Part shown: piece after piece, positions 9,118-17,850 of the stretch | How the letters are laid out: each line of letters begins with the position of its first letter | How positions within the stretch are numbered: position 1 is the stretch's first letter | Assembly: GCA_029688995.1 (NCBI GenBank) | Contig: JARULA010000002.1 | Coordinates: forward strand, 496,001-560,000 | Length of the DNA: 64,000 bases | Direction of reading: 5' to 3' | DNA from: Marinilabiliaceae bacterium ANBcel2 | GTDB taxonomy: Bacteria > Bacteroidota > Bacteroidia > Bacteroidales > Marinilabiliaceae | Made by a program: the position numbers and the translations under genes | The notes under the pieces: generated by a model | The model's input: the letters and a program-made list of their open reading frames with translations, nothing else | Databases searched by the model: none | Told to the model about the DNA's origin: nothing

Positions 9118-9720
9118 TTATGACTGCTCTTCAGCCGTAGCTTCTTCTCCAGCTTCACCCTGTCCTGCTGCCCTTGCCGCACGTGTTAGCTTAACTGCAG
9201 CTACAACCGAGTGTTTAGCATTAAGCAGCTCTATTCCTGGGAAGTTTAATGAACCAACTTGAATTGATTTTCCCAATCCTAACTTGCTTATATCAATATT
9301 TAGATGATCGGGAAGATCTTTGGCCAATCCTTTTACTCTTAATTTTCTTTGCTCCAGAGTTAATTTACCTCCTGCTTTAACACCTTCGGGGAGTCCTTCA
9401 AGTTTAACAGGTATTGAGATTGTGATTGGTTTATCTTCAAACACCTGAAGAAAATCTATATGAATAAGATTATCTGAAACAGGATGGTATTGAGTCTCCT
9501 TAATGATTGATTCATATACCTTGCCATCAATGTTTAAAGTAACAATATAAACATTGGGGGTAAAGATAAGTTTGTTGAAGTCTTTTAATGGGGTATAAAA
9601 GTGAACGATCTCTTCACCTCCATATAAAACACCGGGAACATTTTTGTCTTTACGTAAATCGTTTGTGGCTTTTTTGCCTAGGTTTTCTCTTTTAAACCCT
9701 TTTAGTTCAATTTTTTGCAT
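9118..9720 (-). CDS. rplY: 50S ribosomal protein L25/general stress protein Ctc
   Basis: Binds 5S rRNA in the large subunit. At 200 residues it is the long Ctc/TL5 form. The N-terminal L25 domain (about 1-95, with KNVPGVLYGG and IHIDFLQV) is followed by the beta-rich C-terminal domain (VKLEGLPEGVKAGG, then DISKLGLGKSI) and an acidic Ala/Glu-rich tail. It is transcribed alone between a -7 box at 9818 and the terminator at 9043. The leader of roughly 90 bases contains two possible hairpins. Confidence 0.95.
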   Translation of the reverse strand: MQKIELKGFKRENLGKKATNDLRKDKNVPGVLYGGEEIVHFYTPLKDFNKLIFTPNVYIVTLNIDGKVYESIIKETQYHPVSDNLIHIDFLQVFEDKPITISIPVKLEGLPEGVKAGGKLTLEQRKLRVKGLAKDLPDHLNIDISKLGLGKSIQVGSLNFPGIELLNAKHSVVAAVKLTRAARAAGQGEAGEEATAEEQS

Positions 9721-9746
9721 TTTCTTTAAATTAAAATGTGCTACTC

Positions 9747-9782
9747 AAAATTAAGTTACGAATGATGTTAAACCTTAATTTT
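9747..9782 (-). promoter_or_regulatory. Structured 5' leader of rplY
   Basis: AAAATTAAG (9747-9755) and CTTAATTTT (9774-9782) are perfectly complementary over 9 bp, with an 18-base loop. Closer to the presumed transcription start, ACGA and TCGT around 9791-9801 form a second small stem. The region lies between the -7 box at 9818 and the rplY start at 9720. No known ribosomal-protein leader was identified. Confidence 0.4.
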
Positions 9783-9817
9783 CCCATCACACGAAAGTCG
9801 TTCTCCTAAAACGGCTG

Positions 9818-9825
9818 CAAAGATA
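9818..9825 (-). promoter_or_regulatory. Candidate -7 box for rplY
   Basis: CAAAGATA on the plus strand reads TATCTTTG on the minus strand, a perfect TAnnTTTG match about 100 bases upstream of the rplY ATG. No clear -33 element. Confidence 0.5.
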
Positions 9826-9829
9826 TAAA

Positions 9830-10768
9830 TTAAATTATAAATTGTGTGCTTATAGATTGATAATTATAGACTTTGTCTATTGTATCTGAAAAGAGTTGTG
9901 CAACGCTCAACACTTTTATTTTATCAGACTCCTTTTTTAGCGGAATAGAATCTGTAACATAAAGTTCAGAAAGAGCAGAGTTTTCGATTCTCTCATATGC
10001 CGGTCCGGATAACACCGGATGAGTTGCAAAGGCACGTACACTGGCAGCACCTCTGTCAACCATTATATCAGCAGCTTTTGTTAAAGTACCGGCAGTATCA
10101 ATCATGTCATCTAGTATTATTACATTTTTACCTTCGACATCACCTATTATCCGCATCTCATCAATTACATTTGCTTTTGATCTATATTTATGGCATATAA
10201 CCATTGGAGTTTCCAAAAACTTTGCATATGTATTTGCCCTTTTAGTTCCTCCTACATCTGGCGAGGCTATTACAAGATTGTCAAGCTTCATTTTGCGAAT
10301 ATAGGGAACAAATATACTTGATGCATAAAGATGATCTACAGGTATGTCAAAAAAACCTTGTATTTGATCGGCATGTAAATCCATTGTAATTATTCTGCTG
10401 ACTCCTGCAGTGCTTAACATGTCGGCCATTACTTTTGCACCTATCGACACTCGCGGCTGATCTTTTCTATCTTGTCTTGCAAATCCGAAATATGGTATGA
10501 CTGCAATTATTTTATAAGCTGAAGCTCTTTTTGCAGCATCAATCATCATTAACAGTTCAAACATGTTGTCGGTTGGCGGAAATGTTGATTGTATTAAAAA
10601 AACGTGAGATCCTCTCACTGTCTCTTCAAATGCTGTAGCAAACTCTCCGTCACTGAACTTTATAAGATTGACATTTCCCAGTTCTTTTCCTGAGCAACTG
10701 CTTATTTTTTCTGCGAGATATTTGGTTTGAGTTCCAGTGAAAATTTTAATTGGTGCTTTAGGTGGCAT
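9830..10768 (-). CDS. prs: Ribose-phosphate pyrophosphokinase
   Basis: Makes PRPP from ribose 5-phosphate and ATP, the precursor for purines, pyrimidines, His, Trp and NAD, all of which have genes in this window (his, trp, nadC). I start at the ATG at 10768 (312 residues, the family length). A longer frame from a GTG at 10870 begins upstream of the likely promoter. Motifs seen: the FSDGE loop, IPYFGFARQDRK flexible loop, MDLHADQIQGFF, and the PRPP-binding VIILDDMIDTAGTL. Complete class I enzyme. Confidence 0.95.
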   Translation of the reverse strand: MPPKAPIKIFTGTQTKYLAEKISSCSGKELGNVNLIKFSDGEFATAFEETVRGSHVFLIQSTFPPTDNMFELLMMIDAAKRASAYKIIAVIPYFGFARQDRKDQPRVSIGAKVMADMLSTAGVSRIITMDLHADQIQGFFDIPVDHLYASSIFVPYIRKMKLDNLVIASPDVGGTKRANTYAKFLETPMVICHKYRSKANVIDEMRIIGDVEGKNVIILDDMIDTAGTLTKAADIMVDRGAASVRAFATHPVLSGPAYERIENSALSELYVTDSIPLKKESDKIKVLSVAQLFSDTIDKVYNYQSISTQFII

Positions 10769-10814
10769 TAAATTGCTGTTTATCAGATTTTTGTGTAATT
10801 GCATTAATTTTATG

Positions 10815-10822
10815 CAAAGATA
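10815..10822 (-). promoter_or_regulatory. Candidate -7 box for prs
   Basis: TATCTTTG on the minus strand, about 47 bases upstream of the chosen ATG. Its position excludes the longer GTG-initiated prs frame if it is the true promoter. Confidence 0.5.
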
Positions 10823-10922
10823 AGAAAAATCACTAATGAAATGCATTATGAAGATAAAATAAGTTTTCACCTTCTGTTTTTATGCGGTTGTTTTAATTCT
10901 AAAAAGCTTAGTACTAACTAAA

Positions 10923-11519
10923 TTACCACTTTTTATTTATATTATCTATAAATTCAAGAATCTCTTCTCTGCCCTCTTTTGTTATTGATGATGAGATAAA
11001 CATTGGCGGAAGCTCTTCCCACTTTTTTAGCATCTCCTTTTTATAAATTTCAACGTTTTGAACAGTTTTGTTTTTTCCCGGTTTATCGCTTTTAGTGAAG
11101 ATCATTGCAAATGGAACCTCTGCTTCTCCTAACTCCTCCATATAGGTAAGATCCGATTTTTGGGGTTTTAATCTTACGTCGATTAAAACAAATATGCACA
11201 TAAGATTTTTGCGGTTGTTGATATAACCTGGTGTTAGTTTTTCAAATTTACCCTTCTCCTTTTTTGATACTCTGGCATATCCATAACCGGGTAAATCTAC
11301 CAAGTACCAGCTATTATTAATTAAAAAATGATTGATCAAACGTGTTTTTCCGGGTGTAGATGATGTTTTTGCCAGATTTTTTCTATTGCAGAGCATGTTT
11401 ATAAGTGTTGATTTACCAACATTTGATCTACCGGTAAAGGCATATTCTGGTTTGTTTTGAGGGGGGCATTTTTCGGGATTTTCGTTACTGATCAAAAATT
11501 TAGCATCTTTTATTATCAT
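10923..11519 (-). CDS. engB: Ribosome biogenesis GTPase YihA/YsxC (EngB)
   Basis: Essential GTPase for late 50S subunit assembly. G motifs are complete: G1 GRSNVGKST, G2 region KTSSTPGKT, G3 DLPGYGYA, G4 TKSD and G5 SSSITKEG. I choose the ATG at 11519, giving 198 residues and MIIKDAKFLIS as N-terminus, as usual for the family; a frame extending to 11573 lacks support and overlaps the -7 box. Divergent from manA with 135 bases between. Confidence 0.93.
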   Translation of the reverse strand: MIIKDAKFLISNENPEKCPPQNKPEYAFTGRSNVGKSTLINMLCNRKNLAKTSSTPGKTRLINHFLINNSWYLVDLPGYGYARVSKKEKGKFEKLTPGYINNRKNLMCIFVLIDVRLKPQKSDLTYMEELGEAEVPFAMIFTKSDKPGKNKTVQNVEIYKKEMLKKWEELPPMFISSSITKEGREEILEFIDNINKKW

Positions 11520-11570
11520 ACTATTTTTTAAAATGGTGTGAGTTTTTTTGCTGATTTTTATTATCAGTGA

Positions 11571-11610
11571 CAAAGATATCTTATAAAAATGATAGTTATC
11601 ACTATATTTG
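11571..11610. promoter_or_regulatory. Divergent -7 boxes for engB and manA
   Basis: TATCTTTG on the minus strand at 11571-11578 faces engB. TATATTTG on the plus strand at 11603-11610 faces manA. The two boxes are 24 bases apart and point away from each other. Confidence 0.5.
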
Positions 11611-11654
11611 TGGATTATTTATTTGATTAACTTACTGTTCTTTAAATGTAATTT

Positions 11655-12644
11655 ATGACTACAAAGCTATATCCGTTAAAGTTTAAGCCGTTTTTGAAAT
11701 CTCGTTTATGGGGAGGAACTAAACTTGGCTCGGTATTGGGAAAATCTTTAAATGGGGAGTCAAATATAGGTGAGAGTTGGGAACTATCTGGGGTGGAAGA
11801 TAACATATCTATTATTGCAAACGGTTTTTTAAAAGGGAATAGTCTTACCGAACTTATTGAGATATATATGGGCGATCTTGTCGGGGAAAAGATTTTTCAA
11901 AAGTTTGGAGAAGAGTTTCCTCTGCTTATTAAGTTTATTGATGCACGGGAGGATCTTTCAATTCAGGTTCATCCTGATGATGACCTAGCTTTGAAAAGAC
12001 ATAACTCGTTTGGTAAGACTGAGATGTGGTATGTAATGGAAGCTGAAAAGGATGCTGGTTTAATTAGTGGATTTTCGACAGATATTAACAAGCAAGAGTA
12101 TCTTGAATTGGTGGAATCCGGAAATCTGGAGTCAGTATTAGCGAAACATCCTGTCGATAGTGGTGACATCTTTTTTATTCCTGCCGGACGTGTGCATGCT
12201 ATCGGTTCCGGTATATTGTTGGCCGAAATACAACAAACCTCTGATGTGACATATAGAATCTTTGATTTTAACAGAAGAGATGCTGATGGTAATAGCCGTG
12301 AATTGCATACCGATCTTGCTGTTGATGCAATAGATTATAATAAATATGATAATTACAGGACCGAATATAGGAGAGAGAAAAATGTTCCGGTTACTGCTGT
12401 AACCTCTCCATATTTTGAAACAACAATAATAGATATTGATAAATGTTTTAGTCGCGATTATTATAAACTTGACTCTTTTGTTGTTTTAATATGTGTGTTG
12501 GGAGCTGGTAGTATTGAGTATGGGGAAGGAAAGGTTGAAGAGTTCTCCATTGGCGAGACACTTCTTATTCCTGCTGATTTACGGCAAATTACTATTAATC
12601 CCGGTGCCGGTCACTGTAAGTTACTTGAAGTTTATATACCTTAA
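11655..12644 (+). CDS. manA: Mannose-6-phosphate isomerase, class I
   Basis: Interconverts mannose 6-phosphate and fructose 6-phosphate with a bound zinc ion. The cupin core shows the zinc-ligand motif IQVHPDD (about residues 101-107), the EMWYV motif and PAGRVHAIG. The length of 329 residues corresponds to the short Bacillus/Bacteroidota type (about 320) rather than the 390-residue E. coli type. It is followed 36 bases later by lysC on the same strand, and co-transcription is possible although the pathways are unrelated. Confidence 0.92.
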   Translation: MTTKLYPLKFKPFLKSRLWGGTKLGSVLGKSLNGESNIGESWELSGVEDNISIIANGFLKGNSLTELIEIYMGDLVGEKIFQKFGEEFPLLIKFIDAREDLSIQVHPDDDLALKRHNSFGKTEMWYVMEAEKDAGLISGFSTDINKQEYLELVESGNLESVLAKHPVDSGDIFFIPAGRVHAIGSGILLAEIQQTSDVTYRIFDFNRRDADGNSRELHTDLAVDAIDYNKYDNYRTEYRREKNVPVTAVTSPYFETTIIDIDKCFSRDYYKLDSFVVLICVLGAGSIEYGEGKVEEFSIGETLLIPADLRQITINPGAGHCKLLEVYIP

Positions 12645-12680
12645 GATTTAATACCGTTTGAAATATTAAAATAGTGTAAT

Positions 12681-13997
12681 ATGAAAGTGATGAAATTTGG
12701 CGGGACTTCAGTGGGTTCTGCAGAGCGAATTAAAGAGATGACTAAGCTGATTGTAAGAGGAGGTAGAAAAATTGTGGTTTTGTCAGCAATGTCGGGAACT
12801 ACGAACAATTTGGTTGAAATTGTAAATTATCTCTATAAGAAGAATCATGATGGGGCCAATGAGATAATTAACCGTTTGGTTAAAAAGTATAATAAAGAGA
12901 TTGATCTGCTTTATACTACTGAAGAATATAAGGCTCAGGCTCGTGAGCTTGTTAGATATCACTTTAATTATATCAAATCCTTTATAACCGATGTATTTAC
13001 AGTTTTTGAAGAGAAAACTATTTTGGCTCAGGGCGAGTTGTTATCAACGGCAATGGTCAATTTTTATTTAAAGGAGCAGGGTTATAATTCCGAATTATTG
13101 CCAGCTCTAGATTTTATGCGGATCAATAAAAATAATGAGCCTGACACCTCTTATATTAAAAATAATTTAAAGGATTTGCTGGCTGACTATTCTGACGTTG
13201 AGATCTTTATAACGCAGGGATATATTTGTCGTAATGCTTTTGGAGAGGTTGATAACCTTCAAAGAGGTGGAAGTGACTATTCAGCATCTTTAATAGGGGT
13301 AGCTGTTGATGCTGATAATATTCAAATATGGACAGATATCGATGGGATGCATAATAATGATCCCCGATATGTGGAAAACACATCTTCTATTGCCGAGATG
13401 TCTTTTGATGAAGCTGCAGAGTTAGCCTATTTTGGGGCAAAAATACTTCATCCTACAAGTGTTTTACCTGCTAAACTGGCCAATATCCCTGTTAAGCTAT
13501 TAAACACTATGGAGCCTGATGCACCCGGTACAACTATATCCGAGAAGGAGAGTCATAATCGTATTACAGCAGTAGCTGCTAAGGACAATATAACTGCGAT
13601 ACGTATAAAATCGGGACGAATGTTGCTTGCTTATGGCTTTTTGAGAAAAGTTTTTGAAATTTTTGAGAGTTATAAAACTCCTATTGATATGATAACCACC
13701 TCAGAGGTAGGAGTTTCTGTAACAATAGATGACTCAAAACATATTGATGATATCGTTGATGATTTAAAAAAGTTTGGTACTGTCGAGGTTGACCCCGGTC
13801 AGGTTATAATTTGTGTTGTGGGAGACCTTGTTAGAGAGAATAAAGGATATGCCAATAAAATTTTTAATGCATTAAAAGAGATTCCTGTCAGGATGATTTC
13901 ATACGGAGGAAGTGATCACAATATCTCTCTTTTAGTAAGCTCTGAACATAAAAAAGATGCTTTAAATGCATTAAGTAGTAAACTTTTTAATAATTAA
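12681..13997 (+). CDS. lysC: Aspartate kinase (monofunctional)
   Basis: Phosphorylates aspartate, the first step to lysine, threonine and methionine. N-terminal kinase domain with MKFGGTSVGS at residues 4-13, QGELLSTAM, FITQGYI, RGGSDYSA, WTDIDGM and EMSFDEAAELAYFGAKILHP. The C-terminal regulatory part (about 300-438) carries two ACT domains (AIRIKSGRM and VIICVVGDLVREN). No fused homoserine dehydrogenase. With lysA directly downstream, it is likely the lysine-pathway isozyme and subject to lysine feedback, which is inferred from context. Confidence 0.93.
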   Translation: MKVMKFGGTSVGSAERIKEMTKLIVRGGRKIVVLSAMSGTTNNLVEIVNYLYKKNHDGANEIINRLVKKYNKEIDLLYTTEEYKAQARELVRYHFNYIKSFITDVFTVFEEKTILAQGELLSTAMVNFYLKEQGYNSELLPALDFMRINKNNEPDTSYIKNNLKDLLADYSDVEIFITQGYICRNAFGEVDNLQRGGSDYSASLIGVAVDADNIQIWTDIDGMHNNDPRYVENTSSIAEMSFDEAAELAYFGAKILHPTSVLPAKLANIPVKLLNTMEPDAPGTTISEKESHNRITAVAAKDNITAIRIKSGRMLLAYGFLRKVFEIFESYKTPIDMITTSEVGVSVTIDDSKHIDDIVDDLKKFGTVEVDPGQVIICVVGDLVRENKGYANKIFNALKEIPVRMISYGGSDHNISLLVSSEHKKDALNALSSKLFNN

Positions 13998-14077
13998 AAT
14001 GGTTTTACCGTTGTATAGATTAAGTAGTATAATTTTTTATTAAAAAGAACTCACAGATAAAAATTAAAACTTAACAG

Positions 14078-15232
14078 ATGAGTAGTACATTTCCATTAAA
14101 AAAATTTGAAGCTCTTAAAACTCCTTTTTACTATTATGATATGGAGCTGTTGGAGAGAACTTTGAAAAAGATTAAAGAAGAGTCGGACAGATACAACTTT
14201 CATGTTCATTATGCGATTAAGGCTAATTTTAATAGCCGTTTGCTTGAGTTGATTAAGAATTATGGATTTGGAATAGATTGTGTTAGTGGATACGAGATTA
14301 AAAGGGCACTGGAAGTTGGTTTTGATCCGGCAGGAATTGTTTTCGCCGGGGTAGGGAAGTCTGACTGGGAAATAGAACTTGGTTTGGATAATGATATTGC
14401 CTGTTTTAATGTTGAGAGTATTCCAGAACTGGAGGTTATAAATGATTTGGCTAAAAGAAGAGGAAAGGTTGCAACAGTTGCAGTGCGTATAAATCCAAAT
14501 GTGGATGCTAATACTCACAGTTATATAACAACAGGTTTGGATGAGAACAAGTTTGGTGTTAACAGGATTGATCTTGAAGATTTTACTGATAAAATATCTA
14601 AGATGCAAAATGTAAGCTTAGAAGGCTTGCATTTTCATATTGGTTCGCAAATTACCGATTTAAGCTCATTTAAAGATTTGTGTGTTAAAGTTAACGAGAT
14701 TCAGGAGTGGTTTATTTCTCAAAAAATTTATCCTAAAGTGATAAATGTTGGAGGAGGATTGGGCATCGATTATGAGAATCCTGATTATAACTCAATCCCT
14801 CAGTTTGAAGATTATTTTAAAGTTTTTAAAAAAGGGCTTAATATTAAAGGTGATCAGCAGGTTCATTTTGAACTGGGGCGTTCAGTTGTTGGGCAGTGTG
14901 GAAGTTTGATTACCCGGGTTTTATATGTTAAAAAAGGGGTGAAAACAGATTTTGCTATAGTTGATGGGGGAATGACTGATTTAATACGTCCAGCTCTTTA
15001 TCAGGCATATCATAAGATCGAGAATATATCAAGCAGCTCGCCCGAAAAGAAATATGATATAGTTGGACCCATTTGTGAATCATCAGATAGTTTTGGTAAA
15101 GCACAATCCTTGCCGGAAACAGCTCGTGGTGATTTTATTGCTGTTAGGTCTGCCGGTGCTTATGGTGAAGTAATGGTTTCACCCTATAACTTAAGGGAGT
15201 TCCCTAAGGCTTATTATTCAGATCAATTATAG
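14078..15232 (+). CDS. lysA: Diaminopimelate decarboxylase
   Basis: PLP enzyme that converts meso-diaminopimelate to lysine, the last step of the pathway. Alanine-racemase-type barrel with the PLP lysine in HYAIKANFN (about residue 49), LHFHIGSQ, the glycine loop NVGGGLGIDYE and ELGRSVVG, and the C-terminal GPICESSDSF with substrate-binding Cys, then SAGAYGEVMVSPYN. Length of 384 is normal. It follows lysC by 80 bases and is closed by a bidirectional terminator at 15241. Confidence 0.94.
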   Translation: MSSTFPLKKFEALKTPFYYYDMELLERTLKKIKEESDRYNFHVHYAIKANFNSRLLELIKNYGFGIDCVSGYEIKRALEVGFDPAGIVFAGVGKSDWEIELGLDNDIACFNVESIPELEVINDLAKRRGKVATVAVRINPNVDANTHSYITTGLDENKFGVNRIDLEDFTDKISKMQNVSLEGLHFHIGSQITDLSSFKDLCVKVNEIQEWFISQKIYPKVINVGGGLGIDYENPDYNSIPQFEDYFKVFKKGLNIKGDQQVHFELGRSVVGQCGSLITRVLYVKKGVKTDFAIVDGGMTDLIRPALYQAYHKIENISSSSPEKKYDIVGPICESSDSFGKAQSLPETARGDFIAVRSAGAYGEVMVSPYNLREFPKAYYSDQL

Positions 15233-15240
15233 ATAATTTA

Positions 15241-15276
15241 AAAAGGCAGGTTAATAAATAATTCCTGCCTTTTTTA
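15241..15276. terminator. Bidirectional terminator between lysA and the Dabb gene
   Basis: AAAAGGCAGG (15241-15250) pairs with CCTGCCTTTT (15264-15273). T runs exist on both strands, so it can serve both convergent genes. Confidence 0.85.
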
Positions 15277-15294
15277 AATTAAGAGTAAACTTTT

Positions 15295-15594
15295 TTAACA
15301 TTCATAATCTACACAGGCACGTTCGCTTAATACTTCTCTTATTATTAGAGCCACTTTTTGATGGTCGGGATGAATCACATATGCTTTAAGATCCTCCCAG
15401 GAGTTAAAGTGTGTGGTTAAAGCCAAATCGAAGCTTTCATCGGGGTTACTGTTAATTCCTGCTTCTATATGATTTAACTCAGGAATTGTTTTAGACAAAT
15501 CTTCAAGAGCTGTTTTTATCTCCTCAAGTTTTGTTTTTTTTACACTCTCTTTAATATCACTTTTTAATTTAAAAAGAACAATGTGTTTAACCAT
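15295..15594 (-). CDS. Dabb family (stress-responsive alpha/beta barrel) protein
   Basis: Small protein of 99 residues with the dimeric ferredoxin-like alpha/beta barrel (Dabb) signature. It begins MVKHIVLFKLK, has a central helix with repeated Leu, the NHIEAGINSNP strand, SFDLALTTHFNSWEDL and the terminal HPDHQKVALIIREVL. Members range from plant stress proteins to enzymes, so no specific activity can be given. It stands alone, convergent with lysA and divergent from the exonuclease. Confidence 0.85.
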   Translation of the reverse strand: MVKHIVLFKLKSDIKESVKKTKLEEIKTALEDLSKTIPELNHIEAGINSNPDESFDLALTTHFNSWEDLKAYVIHPDHQKVALIIREVLSERACVDYEC

Positions 15595-15685
15595 TTTATC
15601 TCATTTTTTATTAGTTTGCATTATCATTTTTTTTGTAAAAATAGATAATTAGAATAGATAACCTTCTTTATAAATAGAAAAAAAT

Positions 15686-16402
15686 ATGCTCGAGCAGTAT
15701 AAATCTGAAAACGTTTTGTTTATTGATGTTGAGACAGTTCCTATTAGTAGATCTTTTGACCTTTTGGATGAGGAGATGCAAATGCTGTGGACCAAGCAAA
15801 GTAAGCGAATTAGTTATGATGATGAGACTCCTGCTGAGTTATATGATCGTGCAGGTATTTGTGCAGAATTTGGAAAGATAGTGTGTGTATCTGTAGGGGG
15901 AATTACTATTAAAAATGGCGAGCGTTACTTTAAGGTTAAATCTTTTTATGGTGATGATGAGAAGAGTATTCTTCAGGAGTTTGCTCAGGTGTTAAATATA
16001 TTTTCATCCAAAGGGGATAATTTTTTGTGCGGTCATAATGTTAAGGAGTTTGATTTTCCTTTTATTTGTAGACGAATGATTATAAATGGTGTTAAGCTAC
16101 CATCTATTCTCGATGTTTCTGCAAAAAAACCGTGGGAGATTCAATTTATAGATACAATGGAGTTGTGGAAATTTGGAGATTTTAAATATAGAACTTCCCT
16201 TGCATTACTTACAAAAATATTGGGTATTCCCACTCCTAAAGATGATATTGATGGGAGTGAAGTGGCGCAGGTCTATTATGAAGAAAACAATATTGAAAGG
16301 ATAGTGCACTATTGCGAAAAGGATGTTTTAGCTACGGCACAGCTTTTTTTACGCTTTAAAAATGAGCCTTTAATTAAAGAGGATAATATTATAAAACGAT
16401 AG
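15686..16402 (+). CDS. PolB-type DEDDy 3'-5' exonuclease domain protein
   Basis: Stand-alone exonuclease of 238 residues related to the proofreading domain of family B DNA polymerases. The acidic motifs can be read in order: Exo I VLFIDVETVP (D and E), Exo II CGHNVKEFDFP, and Exo III HYCEKDVLA with the Tyr of the DEDDy subgroup. No polymerase domain follows. The substrate (DNA or RNA) is not clear from the sequence; a repair role is plausible. It ends 11 bases before the convergent sorting-domain gene. Confidence 0.85.
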   Translation: MLEQYKSENVLFIDVETVPISRSFDLLDEEMQMLWTKQSKRISYDDETPAELYDRAGICAEFGKIVCVSVGGITIKNGERYFKVKSFYGDDEKSILQEFAQVLNIFSSKGDNFLCGHNVKEFDFPFICRRMIINGVKLPSILDVSAKKPWEIQFIDTMELWKFGDFKYRTSLALLTKILGIPTPKDDIDGSEVAQVYYEENNIERIVHYCEKDVLATAQLFLRFKNEPLIKEDNIIKR

Positions 16403-16413
16403 CAGCTTCTTAG

Positions 16414-17670
16414 TTATCTTATTAAATGAACCGGACCTTGCTCTTTATATTTTTCATCAGGTTCATATCCTTCGGCTGTTATGTAAAAAAAGTAAACTCC
16501 GGGCGGACTCATAGAGCCACCGTTTTTTCCGTCCCATCCCTGAGAAGGATCATTTGACTCATAAACTTTGCGTCCCCATCTATTGTATATCTCCATTCTA
16601 AAACTCTTTAATGATTGATATTCAACTCTAAACTCATCATTTATACCGTCACCATTTGGTGTAAAGGTGTTTGGAATTAGCAGCCTTGACTCTCTTATTG
16701 TTACTGACAGGGGATCGGCAACGCTATCTCTGCAGTTGTATGGCGATGAGCGATCTATAACTGTTAAATATGCATGTTGGGTGCCTATCTCGGAAAAAAG
16801 ATTTACAGGCTCTCTCTCCGATCGGGTAACTCTGCCAAATTGCCACTGCCGTGCCGTGATATTTCCTTTACTTGTATCGGTGAATCTTATCTCTACTGGT
16901 CCCGATGCATTGATCGATTGTGGCGGAGTTCCTTCTATATCGGTGGGGATTTCATTGGGAATTTCGGCCTTTATAACTTCGGCTTCGTAGGATGCTTTAA
17001 CGGCTATAGCGTTATATAACATCTCTGTTTCAATACTGTTGTTTAAGTTATCTGTAATAGAGAGTGTAAAGAGAGTCTTCTGGTAAGGAGCATTTATTAT
17101 TAATGGATTTTCACTATCCATTTCAGTGATATCTGTTTCAGGATCACTATCCCATTGAAAGTATAATTTTTGGTTTGCAAGGTAAATATTTCCTGCATTA
17201 TCGGTATAAATCATCTCTGAGAGCTCAATGTTAGCCTTAATCTCTAATGTATAACAATCCTCATAAATTGTTTCCAGCTCTGCATTGATTATATCGGGGG
17301 TGAAAACCCAGCATGTATAGATTTTTTCACTTTGATCTTCTTTTGTGACAGCTAATCGATAACCTCCGGTTTCTGATATAAGAATAAAAGTTTCGGCGCC
17401 CGACTGGGTGCTTAACTCTATATCCCATTCAGATGTGTTGTAATTATATTGATACCATTGATATGTATAGTTTGCATTACTATTTTCTGCACTATACCTT
17501 AACGGATGGTTTGTTTCAAAATCATTATAAAAAAATATTGGCTCTTGTGGGCTGTATTGGGTCATTTTACTATCTGCTGCTGTGGTTGCCTCTATTTGAC
17601 TGTAGGTTACGGCAGAAAAAAGTAAAAAGAGTATAACAGATATAGTGTACAATGTTACTCTTCTTCTCAT
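16414..17670 (-). CDS. Secreted protein with gliding-motility/T9SS type B C-terminal domain
   Basis: Exported protein of 418 residues. I start at the ATG at 17670, which begins MRRR before a hydrophobic signal; the frame from the TTG at 17694 adds nothing recognisable. The middle holds PKD/Ig-like segments (for example VEIRFTDTSKG then the WQFG motif). The C-terminus is the type B sorting domain: IPNTFTPNGDGINDEF, MEIYNRWGRKVYES, GWDGKNGG and PPGVYFFYI. Such domains direct type IX secretion to the cell surface. Function of the passenger is unknown. The last residues VHLIR are the usual barrel end. Confidence 0.85.
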   Translation of the reverse strand: MRRRVTLYTISVILFLLFSAVTYSQIEATTAADSKMTQYSPQEPIFFYNDFETNHPLRYSAENSNANYTYQWYQYNYNTSEWDIELSTQSGAETFILISETGGYRLAVTKEDQSEKIYTCWVFTPDIINAELETIYEDCYTLEIKANIELSEMIYTDNAGNIYLANQKLYFQWDSDPETDITEMDSENPLIINAPYQKTLFTLSITDNLNNSIETEMLYNAIAVKASYEAEVIKAEIPNEIPTDIEGTPPQSINASGPVEIRFTDTSKGNITARQWQFGRVTRSEREPVNLFSEIGTQHAYLTVIDRSSPYNCRDSVADPLSVTIRESRLLIPNTFTPNGDGINDEFRVEYQSLKSFRMEIYNRWGRKVYESNDPSQGWDGKNGGSMSPPGVYFFYITAEGYEPDEKYKEQGPVHLIR

Positions 17671-17691
17671 TGGGAAAACTCTTTTTATTAG

Positions 17692-17699
17692 CAAAAATA
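17692..17699 (-). promoter_or_regulatory. Candidate -7 box for the sorting-domain protein
   Basis: TATTTTTG on the minus strand, 22 bases upstream of the chosen ATG; it overlaps the rejected TTG start. Confidence 0.4.
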
Positions 17700-17781
17700 C
17701 AATATTACAACGTAAAAGAGCCTTATTTAATTGTAATAATATGTTGATTATTCAATTGTGTTATAACCGAATCTAAATCAT

Positions 17782-17789
17782 TACTTTTG
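17782..17789 (+). promoter_or_regulatory. Candidate -7 box for the UvrD-like helicase gene
   Basis: TACTTTTG fits TAnnTTTG, with TTG 23 bases upstream at 17756-17758, slightly long spacing. The GTG start of the helicase is 61 bases downstream. Confidence 0.4.
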
Positions 17790-17850
17790 TAGTTATTATT
17801 TTACAATTGTTGATATTTATATTTTGTAGCACAAATAAAATTTTTAAAAG

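Noticed and set aside
10769-10870. GTG-started extension of prs by 34 residues
   Set aside because: It begins upstream of the perfect -7 box at 10815-10822 and exceeds the family length.
14096-14608. 170-codon open frame antisense to lysA
   Set aside because: It lies wholly inside a clear lysA gene and its translation shows no domain, only low-complexity residues.
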